A DNA stretch of 8,641 nt from Pseudomonadota bacterium. GTDB lineage: Bacteria; Pseudomonadota; Gammaproteobacteria; Burkholderiales; Burkholderiaceae_E. The translations under genes were made by a program, and so were the position numbers. The notes under the pieces were generated by a model that worked only from the letters and a program-made list of their open reading frames with translations, ran no database searches and was not told the DNA's origin. Location of the stretch: contig JAEWEW010000001.1 in NCBI GenBank assembly GCA_023389175.1, forward strand, positions 1 to 8,641. Direction: 5' to 3'. Position 1 is the stretch's first letter; the number at the start of each line of letters is the position of its first letter. Shown here piece by piece: positions 1 to 6,175 of this stretch.

Positions 1-352
1 GCGTTGGCCCGGTCAGCGCCGACCCAGCCGGCGTCGGCCCGGCCGGCTGCCCGCGCTCGACGGCCTGCAGCAGATCCGTCAAAGTCTCTGCCGCCGCCAG
101 CGCGTCGTCCGGAAGGGCGAGGCCGCAGGCCCGTTCGACTCGCAGCAGCAACTCCATGCGAGCGAGGCTGTCGAGGCCCAGGTCCTGGTCGAGCCGGCTC
201 GCGAGCGTGACCGGCGGCAGGTCCGGCGCGTCCGGATGCAGCTCCCTCAGGGTCGCCTCCACCAGCCGCAGCAGCGTCGCAGGTTCAAGCCGCGGCCGTG
301 CATGCGGCGGCGCTTGGGGCGGCGCTCGGGGCGGCGAACAGGGCGGGATCAT
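1..352 (-). CDS. Acyl carrier (phosphopantetheine) domain, N-terminal part of a gene running off the window
   Basis: On the minus strand an ATG at 352 opens 117 codons without a stop to the window edge. Residues 1-20 are proline-rich. Residues 22-100 look like an acyl carrier domain, with the 4'-phosphopantetheine motif DLGLDSLARMELL at 57-69; Ser62 (codon 167-169) is the expected attachment site. The domain helices are recognisable (LLRLVEATLRELHPD at 27-41, ETLTDLLQAVE at 89-99). After residue 100 the sequence turns Gly/Pro/Ala-rich like an interdomain linker, so the protein probably continues into further domains, for example an acyl-activating or acyltransferase module, or it may be a short stand-alone carrier; the window cannot decide. 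The start is uncertain: an in-frame ATG lies at 373 and a GTG at 262, and none has a clear Shine-Dalgarno. It lies in the same direction as paaZ, 152 bases downstream. It is not a known part of the phenylacetate pathway. Confidence 0.72.
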   Translation of the reverse strand, partial: MIPPCSPPRAPPQAPPHARPRLEPATLLRLVEATLRELHPDAPDLPPVTLASRLDQDLGLDSLARMELLLRVERACGLALPDDALAAAETLTDLLQAVERGQPAGPTPAGSALTGPT

Positions 353-481
353 GGCGGCTCGGAGGGATGGCATGCGCAGTCTGCGCCGGGCCGGGGGAAC
401 GAGGTTGATCCGGGTCAAGCCCGGCCGCTGTGCTGCGCCGGCATCCCGGGCGGGACGCCGATGCGGTGGACCTCACCGTGC

Positions 482-498
482 GCCGGCCGAGCGCCGGC
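482..498 (-). terminator. Short GC-rich hairpin just after paaZ, weak terminator candidate
   Basis: GCCGGC at 482-487 pairs with GCCGGC at 493-498 around a 5-base loop, beginning 6 bases after the paaZ stop. There is no T tract on the minus-strand side, so it is at best a weak or Rho-assisted terminator, and such 6-base palindromes are common in DNA this GC-rich. The rest of 353-504 shows nothing else I can name. Confidence 0.22.
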
Positions 499-504
499 CC
501 ATGG

Positions 505-2586
505 TCAGGAACGCCCGGTCGGCAGCGTCCCGGCCTGGTCGTGGACCGGCCGCTTCAGCACCAGCGTCAGGATGTCGTAGCTCGCCACCAGCGCGCCGTC
601 CTGGTTGGTGACCTGCACGTCCCAGGCCACCACGCCCTGGCCCTGCTCGCCCTTGCGCGGCGGCCGTTCGGTCTTGCGCTTGCAGGTGAGGCGGGCCTGG
701 ATGGTGTCGCCGATGCCCACCGGCTTCACGAAGCGCAGCGTATCCAGCCCGTAGTTGGCGAGCACCGGCCCCTTGGCCGGCGAGACGAAGAGGCCGGCGG
801 CGGCGGAGAGCACGAAGTAGCCGTGCGCGATGCGTTTGCCGAACTGGCTCTCACGGGCGGCGATCTCGTCGAAGTGCATGTAGAAGTAATCGCCCGAGAT
901 GCCGCCGAAGGCGACGATGTCCGCCTCGGTCACCGTGCGGCGGTGGGTGAGCAGCGAATCGCCGACCGCGAGGTCCTCGAACCACTTGCGAAACGGATGC
1001 TGCACCTCCTCGCGCACCGCGCCGCCCCGCACGTACTCGCGGGTGACCGCGGTCAGCATGGTGGGCGAGCCCTGCACCGCCGCGCGCTGCAGGAAGTGCG
1101 TGACCGCGCGCAGGCCGCCGAGCTCCTCGCCGCCGCCGGCGCGGCCCGGGCCGCCGTGCTTGAGCAAAGGCAGCGGCGATCCGTGGCCGGTGGATTCCAC
1201 CGCGGCTTCGCGGTCGAGCACCAGGATGCGCCCGTGCCGTGCCGCCGCGGCAGGGACGAAGCGTGCCGCCAACTGGGGGTCGCGGGTGACCAGCGTCGCG
1301 ACCAGGCTGCCCTGGCCCCGGGCGGCGAGCGCCAGCGCCTCGTCCAGGCCCTCGTACGGCATGAGGGTGCTGACCGGCCCGAAGGCCTCCACCTCGTGTG
1401 CCGCGCGGGCGGCCATCGGCTCGCGCGCGAGCAGCAGGGTCGGCGCGAAGAAGGCCCCGTCGGCCACGCCATCGCCTTGCGGCGCGAAGCCGTCGCGCTC
1501 GCCGTAGACCAGCTCGGCCTCGCGCATCAGCTCCGCCACGCGGCGGCCGACGTCCTCGCGCTGCGAATGCGAGGCGAGCGCGCCCATGCGCACGGATTCC
1601 AGCGCCGGATCGCCGACCACCACCTTGGCGAGGCGCGCGCGCAGCCGCTCGGCCACCGCATCGAGATGCTGCTTCGGCACCAGCGCGCGCCGGATGGCGG
1701 TGCACTTCTGCCCGGCCTTCACCGTCATCTCGCGCACCACCTCCTTCACGAAGAGATCGAACTCCTCGTCGTCGGGAGAGACGTCCGGCGCGAGCACCGC
1801 GCAGTTGAGCGAGTCGGCCTCGGCATTGAACGGCACCGCGTGGCGCACCAGGTTGGGATGCACGCGCAGCTTGGCCGCGGTGTCCGCGGACCCGGTGAAA
1901 GTGACCACGTCGCTGCCGTCGAGCCGGTCGAGAAGGTCGCCGGTGCCGCCGATCACGAGCTGCAGGCTGCCCTCTGGCAGCAGGCCGGATTGCAGCATCA
2001 GCCGCACGGCCGCCTCGGTGAGGTAGCTGGTCGCGGTGGCCGGCTTGCCAATGCAGGGCATGCCGGCGAGGAACGTCGGCGCGAACTTCTCCAGCAGCCC
2101 CCAGACCGGGAAATTGAACGCGTTGATGTGCACCGCGAGCCCGCCGCGCGGCACCAGGATGTGGGTGCCGGCGAAGCCGCCCTTCTTGCCGAGCGGCACC
2201 GCCGGGCCTTCGTGCAGGATGTTGCCCGAGGGCAGCTCCGCGGCGCCGACGCCGGCATAGGCGAACAGCGTGCCGGTGCCGCCGTCGATGTCGATCCAGC
2301 TGTCGGTGCGGGTCGCGCCGGTGTGCGCGGACACCTGGTAGAGCGACTCCTTGTTGTCCGACAGGTACTTGGCGAGCGCGCGCAGCCGGCTCGCCCGCTC
2401 CTGGAAGTCGAGCGCGAGAAGCGCCGGGACGCCGACCCGGCGGGCATGGTCCACCGCCTGCGCGAAGTCGATCGCGTCGGCATGGGCATGGGCGACGTCG
2501 GCGCCGTTGACCGCGCTGCGCAGCGGCTGTCCGGCCTCGCGGCCGATCCAGCGGCCGGCGATATAGCTCTGCAGGACCGAGGTCAT
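505..2586 (-). CDS. paaZ: Bifunctional oxepin-CoA hydrolase / 3-oxo-5,6-dehydrosuberyl-CoA semialdehyde dehydrogenase
   Basis: This 693-residue protein has the size and two-domain order of PaaZ (about 680 residues in E. coli). Residues 1 to about 520 form an aldehyde dehydrogenase domain: substrate/cofactor segment INAFNFPVWG at 154-163, catalytic Glu256 (FNAEADS), nucleophile Cys295 in AGQKC, and EAFGPVS at 400-406. Residues about 530-680 form an R-specific (MaoC-type) hydratase domain, with Asp566 and His571 in SGDYFYMHFDE, followed by HGYFVLSAAAGLF at 588-600. In the family, the hydratase domain opens the oxepin-CoA ring to an aldehyde and the dehydrogenase oxidises it with NADP+, preventing a reactive semialdehyde from cyclising to a dead-end product. 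Both active sites are intact. The ATG overlaps the regulator's stop as ATGA, and GGAG lies 8 bases upstream inside that gene, so the two are probably translationally coupled. The fused form contrasts with lineages where the two activities are separate proteins. Confidence 0.97.
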   Translation of the reverse strand: MTSVLQSYIAGRWIGREAGQPLRSAVNGADVAHAHADAIDFAQAVDHARRVGVPALLALDFQERASRLRALAKYLSDNKESLYQVSAHTGATRTDSWIDIDGGTGTLFAYAGVGAAELPSGNILHEGPAVPLGKKGGFAGTHILVPRGGLAVHINAFNFPVWGLLEKFAPTFLAGMPCIGKPATATSYLTEAAVRLMLQSGLLPEGSLQLVIGGTGDLLDRLDGSDVVTFTGSADTAAKLRVHPNLVRHAVPFNAEADSLNCAVLAPDVSPDDEEFDLFVKEVVREMTVKAGQKCTAIRRALVPKQHLDAVAERLRARLAKVVVGDPALESVRMGALASHSQREDVGRRVAELMREAELVYGERDGFAPQGDGVADGAFFAPTLLLAREPMAARAAHEVEAFGPVSTLMPYEGLDEALALAARGQGSLVATLVTRDPQLAARFVPAAAARHGRILVLDREAAVESTGHGSPLPLLKHGGPGRAGGGEELGGLRAVTHFLQRAAVQGSPTMLTAVTREYVRGGAVREEVQHPFRKWFEDLAVGDSLLTHRRTVTEADIVAFGGISGDYFYMHFDEIAARESQFGKRIAHGYFVLSAAAGLFVSPAKGPVLANYGLDTLRFVKPVGIGDTIQARLTCKRKTERPPRKGEQGQGVVAWDVQVTNQDGALVASYDILTLVLKRPVHDQAGTLPTGRS

Positions 2587-3200
2587 GTGGTGGTCTCCGT
2601 TTCGGGGGCCGTCACCGCGGGCAGCCCGCCGAGGAACAGGTCCGCGACGATCGGCGCCATCGCGTCATAGTCGAGCGGGCCGTCGGGCTTCATCCAGGTG
2701 AACATCCAGTTGATCATGCCGAAGACGAGCATGGTAAGCGGCTTGCCGAGCACCGTGCCGGCAAGGTCCGGCCGCAGCGCGGCGATCGCCGCGGCGAAGC
2801 CGTCCACCACCGCCCGCTCCTTCGCGAGCACCCGCGCGCGGTCCGCATCCTCGAGGAAGCGCACGTCGTCGGTCAGCACGCGATGCGCGTCCTGCGCGTC
2901 CGCGTACTCTTCCACCAGGCTGCAGATCAGCGCCCGCACCTGCGCCTCGGGCGGCAGGCGCAGCGAAAGCACCTCGCGCACCAGCGTCTCCAGCCGCTGC
3001 ACATGACCTTCGGCGATGCTGACCAGCAGCGCGTACTTGTCGCGGAAGTAGTGGTAGAGCGTCGCCTTGGAGAGCCCGCAGGCTTCGGCGACCTGGTTCA
3101 TCGAGGTGGCCGGATAACCCCGGCGCGCAAACAGCGCAGCCGCATGCCGCAGGATCAACTCGCGCTGGTCCTCGTAGCCCGCGGACCGGCCCCTACCCAT
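2583..3200 (-). CDS. paaR: TetR/AcrR-family transcriptional regulator, PaaR-like
   Basis: This 205-residue protein has the TetR layout: a DNA-binding helix-turn-helix at about residues 12-57 (helix 1 QRELILRHAAALFARRGY at 12-29; recognition region SMNQVAEACGLSKATLYHYF at 33-52), then an all-helical ligand domain with an aromatic stretch NWMFTWM at 164-170. TetR-type PaaR proteins of betaproteobacteria such as Azoarcus repress paa genes and release DNA on binding phenylacetyl-CoA; the position between paaE and paaZ makes that role likely here, but the ligand is inferred from context. The ATG at 3200 has AGGGGG 9 bases upstream. Its stop overlaps the paaZ start by 4 bases, so regulator and PaaZ should be made from one message. 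I could not identify its operator. A TetR regulator of fatty acyl-CoA metabolism is the main alternative. Confidence 0.85.
   Translation of the reverse strand: MGRGRSAGYEDQRELILRHAAALFARRGYPATSMNQVAEACGLSKATLYHYFRDKYALLVSIAEGHVQRLETLVREVLSLRLPPEAQVRALICSLVEEYADAQDAHRVLTDDVRFLEDADRARVLAKERAVVDGFAAAIAALRPDLAGTVLGKPLTMLVFGMINWMFTWMKPDGPLDYDAMAPIVADLFLGGLPAVTAPETETTT
2595..2598 (-). promoter_or_regulatory. Ribosome binding site of paaZ inside the regulator gene
   Basis: GGAG on the minus strand, 8 bases before the paaZ ATG at 2586 and inside the last codons of the TetR-type gene. It supports the ATGA-overlapping start of paaZ. Confidence 0.6.
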
Positions 3201-3303
3201 CCCGGCGCGCCCCCTGCTCGAGGGCGAGCGCCTGGTTCGTCCCCATCCTGGCCGGCGCCCGCCGCATGAACTGACCGCCGCACACCCAGCGGCCGGCGCG
3301 GAT

Positions 3304-3316
3304 CGGGCTTTGCCCG
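3304..3316 (-). other. Small inverted repeat upstream of the regulator gene
   Basis: CGGGC (3304-3308) pairs with GCCCG (3312-3316) around a 3-base loop, about 100 bases before the paaR start. It could be part of an operator or simply another stem in this GC-rich gap. Symmetry alone is the evidence. Confidence 0.2.
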
Positions 3317-3329
3317 GCCGCTGCCGGCG

Positions 3330-3371
3330 CCCCCCTTTTCAAGGGGGGTAGGGCCGAAGGCCCAAGGGGGG
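3330..3371 (-). terminator. Hairpin cluster downstream of paaE with two alternative stems; attenuator or terminator candidate
   Basis: Read on plus, CCCCCCTT at 3330-3337 is followed after TTC by its perfect complement AAGGGGGG at 3341-3348. A second stem, GGGCC-GAA-GGCCC, occupies 3351-3363, and a second AAGGGGGG follows at 3364-3371. As minus-strand RNA, the C-rich segment made first (3371-3364) and the one made second (3348-3341) compete for the single G-rich partner (3337-3330). The first choice encloses the small GGGCC stem, the second gives a tight 3-base loop. It begins about 7 bases after the paaE stop. There is no U tract, so intrinsic termination is not assured; it may instead protect or process the paaKABCDE message, or be a dispersed intergenic repeat. 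Confidence 0.45.
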
Positions 3372-3377
3372 TTGGCT

Positions 3378-4463
3378 TCATCTTTCGTCGAAGGAGAGAA
3401 CCACCCGCTCGGTGACCGGATGGGCCTGGCAGGTGAGGACGAAGCCGGCGGCGACCTCCTGCTTGTCCAGCGCGAAGTTGCGCTCCATGCGGACCTCACC
3501 CTCCACCAGCCGGGCGCGGCAGGTGCCGCAGACTCCGGAGGTGCAGGAGAACGGCACTTCCAGCCCGGCCGCCGAGGCCGCATCCAGGATGCTCGGCTGG
3601 TCGCGCCGGAACTCGATCTCGCGGCGCAGTCCGTCCCGGATGATCACCACGCGCGCCTGCTCGGCATCGCCCGGCTGCGCCGCATGGATCACCGCGCCCA
3701 CCTGCGCGGCCGGCTGCTCCGGTATGCCGAACCGCTCGATGTGGATCCGCTCCTCCGGCAGGCCCGCCTCCAGCAGCGCCGCCTGCGCCTCGTCGTTCAT
3801 CTGGAACGGTCCGCACACGTACGCATGGTCGATGCCGGCCGCCGGCACCAGGGTATCCAGGAACTCGCGCACCTTGGCCCGGTCCAGCACGCCCATGTTG
3901 ATCGGCGCGTCGGTGTGCTCGTCGGAGAAGACATGGTGAAGCACGACGCGGGCAAGATGCCAGTTCTTCAGGTCCTCCAACTCCTCCTTGAACATGGTGG
4001 AGCTCAGCATGCGGTTGCCGTAGAGCAGCGTGAAGCGGCTGAGCGGCTCGCGCGCGAGCACCGTCTTCATGATGGAGAGGATCGGCGTGATGCCGCTGCC
4101 GCCTGCGATCCCGAGGTGATGCCGGGCCGCGCCGGGCTCGATCGGCACGAAGAAGCGGCCCTGCGGCGCCATCACGTCGACCGTGTCGCCGGGCTCGAGT
4201 GCCGTGTTGATCCAGTTGGAGAAGGTGCCGCCCCGTACCTTGCGCACGCCGACGCGCAGCTCGCCGTCGTCGATGCCGGCGCAGATGGAATAGGAGCGGC
4301 GCAGGTCGCGGCCGTCGATCTCCTTGCGCAGCGTGAGGTACTGACCCTGGGTGAAGCCGAACACCGTCTGCAGCTCCGGCGGAACCTCGAAGGTGACGAT
4401 CACCGCTTCCGGGGTGTCGGGCTCGATGCTGCGCACGCGCAGCGGATGGAATAGCGGCGTCAT
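3378..4463 (-). CDS. paaE: Phenylacetyl-CoA 1,2-epoxidase reductase subunit PaaE
   Basis: This 361-residue flavin/iron-sulfur reductase passes electrons from NADPH to the PaaABC oxygenase. Domain order is ferredoxin-NADP reductase-like, then a C-terminal plant-type ferredoxin. The FAD-binding motif RRSYSIC lies at 55-61; the nucleotide-binding loop GGSGITP at 121-127 and CGPFQM at 217-222 follow. The [2Fe-2S] cysteines are Cys307, Cys312, Cys315 and Cys345 (C-x4-C-x2-C-x29-C), all present. The ATG at 4463 matches the usual N-terminus (MTPLFHPLRV) and lies 16 bases after the paaD stop; longer in-frame starts upstream only read paaD sequence out of frame. No recognisable Shine-Dalgarno precedes it, so translation probably depends on ribosomes leaving paaD. 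Its length agrees with the family (about 356-362). Confidence 0.97.
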   Translation of the reverse strand: MTPLFHPLRVRSIEPDTPEAVIVTFEVPPELQTVFGFTQGQYLTLRKEIDGRDLRRSYSICAGIDDGELRVGVRKVRGGTFSNWINTALEPGDTVDVMAPQGRFFVPIEPGAARHHLGIAGGSGITPILSIMKTVLAREPLSRFTLLYGNRMLSSTMFKEELEDLKNWHLARVVLHHVFSDEHTDAPINMGVLDRAKVREFLDTLVPAAGIDHAYVCGPFQMNDEAQAALLEAGLPEERIHIERFGIPEQPAAQVGAVIHAAQPGDAEQARVVIIRDGLRREIEFRRDQPSILDAASAAGLEVPFSCTSGVCGTCRARLVEGEVRMERNFALDKQEVAAGFVLTCQAHPVTERVVLSFDER

Positions 4464-4479
4464 GATGGGTGTCGGCGAC

Positions 4480-5046
4480 TCAGAACGGCTTGAAGTGCTC
4501 GAACGGCTCGCGGCAGGCACGGCAGCGATAGAGCGCCTTGCAGGCGGTGGAGCCGAAGGCGGAGAGCCGCTCGGTGTCGTCGCTGCCGCAGCGCGGGCAG
4601 GCGACAACGGCGAGACCGCTGCGCCCTGCCCGGCCGACGAACCGGATCGGCGCGAGCACGGCGCCGTCCTCGTCCCGCAATACCGGGCCCGGCGGCGCGA
4701 TGCCGCTCGCCGCGAGCTTGCGCCGTCCCTCCTCGGAGATCCAGTCGCTGGTCCAGGCCGGCGCGCGGCGCAGCGTCGCCAGCGCCGGCCCGAGGCCGGC
4801 GGCCTCGAGCGCAGCGAGCACGTCGCTTTCGATCGCCTCGGTGGCCGGGCAGCCGGAGTAGGTCGGCGTGAGCACCACCTCGAGCCGGTCGCCGTGATCG
4901 ACCACCTCGCGCACGATGCCGAGGTCGCAGACGGACACCGCCGGCACCTCCGGATCGGGAACGGCGGCGAGCACCTGCCAGGCACGTGCGACCCGCGGCG
5001 TGCGGCCGTTCACGGGCGCCGCCCGATCCGCCCGCACCTGTGCCAT
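4480..5046 (-). CDS. paaD: Phenylacetyl-CoA epoxidase maturation protein PaaD (MIP18/DUF59 plus zinc ribbon)
   Basis: This 188-residue protein has an N-terminal MIP18-like (DUF59) domain at about 20-95, with DPEVPAVSVCDLGIV at 31-45 and the conserved PTYSGCPATE at 61-70 (Cys66). A C-terminal zinc-ribbon-like segment has Cys150-x2-Cys153 and Cys175-x2-Cys178, and ends in FEHFKPF, as in PaaD proteins. PaaD is needed for ring epoxidation in vivo but is not part of the purified oxygenase; a role in assembling the Fe-S or diiron centre is inferred from the DUF59 family. The ATG at 5046 overlaps the paaC stop (TGATG) and has GGAGG 9 bases upstream. A GTG at 5052 would add two residues but sits only 3 bases from that GGAGG, so ATG is preferred. 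Confidence 0.95.
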   Translation of the reverse strand: MAQVRADRAAPVNGRTPRVARAWQVLAAVPDPEVPAVSVCDLGIVREVVDHGDRLEVVLTPTYSGCPATEAIESDVLAALEAAGLGPALATLRRAPAWTSDWISEEGRRKLAASGIAPPGPVLRDEDGAVLAPIRFVGRAGRSGLAVVACPRCGSDDTERLSAFGSTACKALYRCRACREPFEHFKPF

Positions 5047-5828
5047 CACCACACGCCTCCAGGATAGCTGCGCTGCAGGTGCTGCATCTCGGCGAGGATG
5101 TAGCCCATGTGCTCGCTGTGCACGCCGCGCTTGCCGGTGCTGACGAAGGGCACCTCCGCCGGCATGGCGAGGCCGGCTTCATCCAGCAGCGCCTTCATGT
5201 CGGACAGCCAGGCGTCGCGCAGGTCGGACCAGCGCGGTCCGATACCCTGGGCATGCGCGGCCTCGTCGATTGCGTCGGCGACGAAGATCTCGGCTGCGTA
5301 GGGCCAGAGCCGCGCCAGCGCGGCCTCGATGCGGCCGCGGGACTCGGCGGTGCCGTCGGCCAGCCGGACCACCCAGTCTGCGGAGTGCTCGCGGTGGTAC
5401 CGGGCCTCCTTGACCGCCTTGCCGGCGATCGCCGCGAGCTCGGCGTCGCTCGATTCGCTCAGTCGCTCCCAGAGCCGCAGCAGGAAGGTCGCCACCATCG
5501 CGTTGCGCAGCACGGTGACGGCGAAGTCGCCGCGCGGCAGCTCCACCAGCGTGAGGTTGCGGTAGTCGCGCTCGTCGCGCAGGAAGGCGAGCTGGTCTTC
5601 GTCATGCCCGGCACCTTCGATCGCGCCCGCGTGGGACAGCACCGCGCGCGCCTGCCCGATCAGGTCCAGCGCCATGTTGGCCAGCGCGATGTCCTCCTCG
5701 AGGACGGGCGCGTGGCCGCACCATTCCGACAGCCGCTGCCCGTGGATCAGCACCGTGTCCCCGATGCGCAGCAGGTACTGCACCGCCGGGTCGGCGCTCA
5801 CCTGTATCGATGATTGCATGTCAGTCAT
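5046..5828 (-). CDS. paaC: Phenylacetyl-CoA 1,2-epoxidase structural subunit PaaC
   Basis: This 260-residue ferritin-like protein is the structural partner of PaaA in the epoxidase. Typical segments are YLLRIGDTVLIHGQRLSEWCG at 18-38 (in part), EEDIALANMALDLIGQAR at 44-61, the long middle helices with FLRDERDYRNLTLVELPRGDF at 82-102 (in part), and KEARYHREHSADWVVRLADG at 140-159. PaaC shares the four-helix fold with PaaA, but in the family it does not hold the catalytic diiron site; it scaffolds PaaA and helps shape the complex. The ATG at 5828 lies 16 bases after the paaB stop and has only a weak Shine-Dalgarno; a second in-frame ATG three codons later (5819) is possible. The stop overlaps the paaD start by one base. 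Length is slightly above the E. coli protein. Confidence 0.96.
   Translation of the reverse strand: MTDMQSSIQVSADPAVQYLLRIGDTVLIHGQRLSEWCGHAPVLEEDIALANMALDLIGQARAVLSHAGAIEGAGHDEDQLAFLRDERDYRNLTLVELPRGDFAVTVLRNAMVATFLLRLWERLSESSDAELAAIAGKAVKEARYHREHSADWVVRLADGTAESRGRIEAALARLWPYAAEIFVADAIDEAAHAQGIGPRWSDLRDAWLSDMKALLDEAGLAMPAEVPFVSTGKRGVHSEHMGYILAEMQHLQRSYPGGVW
5056..5060 (-). promoter_or_regulatory. Shine-Dalgarno of paaD inside the 3' end of paaC
   Basis: GGAGG on the minus strand, encoded within the last codons of paaC (PGGVW), 9 bases from the ATG at 5046. The spacing decides for that ATG over the GTG at 5052. Confidence 0.7.
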
Positions 5829-5844
5829 CCAAGGGCGCCCATAT

Positions 5845-6156
5845 TCACATGTGGTCCACCGAGTCGGGCAACCGGTAGAAGGTGGGATGCCGGTACACCT
5901 TGTCCTCCATCGGGTCGAAGTACATGTCCTTGTCGCGCGGATCGCTAGCCACGATGTGCTCCGACCGCACCACCCACACGCTGGTGCCTTCCTGGCGCCG
6001 GGTGTAGACGTCGCGCGCGAGCTGGATCGCCATCTTCGCGTCGGCCGCGTGCAGGCTGCCGCAGTGCTTGTGGTCCAGCCCCGAGCGGCTGCGCACGAAC
6101 ACCTCCCACAGCGGCCATTCGCGCCGCGCGGCGGCCGACTCCTTTGCGTCGCTCAT
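5845..6156 (-). CDS. paaB: Phenylacetyl-CoA 1,2-epoxidase subunit PaaB
   Basis: This small protein of 103 residues (95 in E. coli) bridges PaaAC units in the epoxidase complex and is required for activity, without a known catalytic residue of its own. Recognisable family segments are WPLWEVFVRSRSGLDHKHCG at 14-33, SLHAADAKMAIQLARDVYTRR at 34-54 (in part), SVWVVRSEHIVASDP at 59-73, and the C-terminal DKVYRHPTFYRLP at 85-97. The ATG at 6156 is chosen because GGAG lies 8 bases upstream (6165-6168) and the N-terminus fits the family; the frame stays open upstream to 6285, but that part overlaps paaA and has no family resemblance. It starts 19 bases after the paaA stop. Confidence 0.96.
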   Translation of the reverse strand: MSDAKESAAARREWPLWEVFVRSRSGLDHKHCGSLHAADAKMAIQLARDVYTRRQEGTSVWVVRSEHIVASDPRDKDMYFDPMEDKVYRHPTFYRLPDSVDHM

Positions 6157-6175
6157 GCTTCGTGCTCCGTTGTAC

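Noticed and set aside
285..476. 63-codon minus-strand frame next to the acyl carrier gene
   Set aside because: It runs in a different frame from the acyl carrier reading frame and is Ala/Pro/Ser-rich with no motif.
430..2670. 746-codon open frame on the plus strand opposite paaZ and part of the regulator gene
   Set aside because: It is antisense to a gene with intact catalytic motifs, its translation is rich in His/Arg/Ala/Gly without a recognisable domain, and such long antisense frames are expected from GC-rich third codon positions.
3201..3377. Promoter and PaaR operator in the paaE-paaR gap
   Set aside because: I looked for -35/-10 elements and a long imperfect palindrome typical of TetR operators; only short GC-rich stems are visible, not enough for a call.
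3372..4454. 360-codon plus-strand frame opposite paaE
   Set aside because: It is the shadow of paaE, whose FAD, nucleotide and four-cysteine motifs are all intact on the minus strand.
4464..4985. In-frame N-terminal extension of paaE giving a 535-residue protein
   Set aside because: The added part is paaD read in another frame (Arg/Ser/Pro-rich); PaaE proteins are about 360 residues and start like the ATG at 4463.
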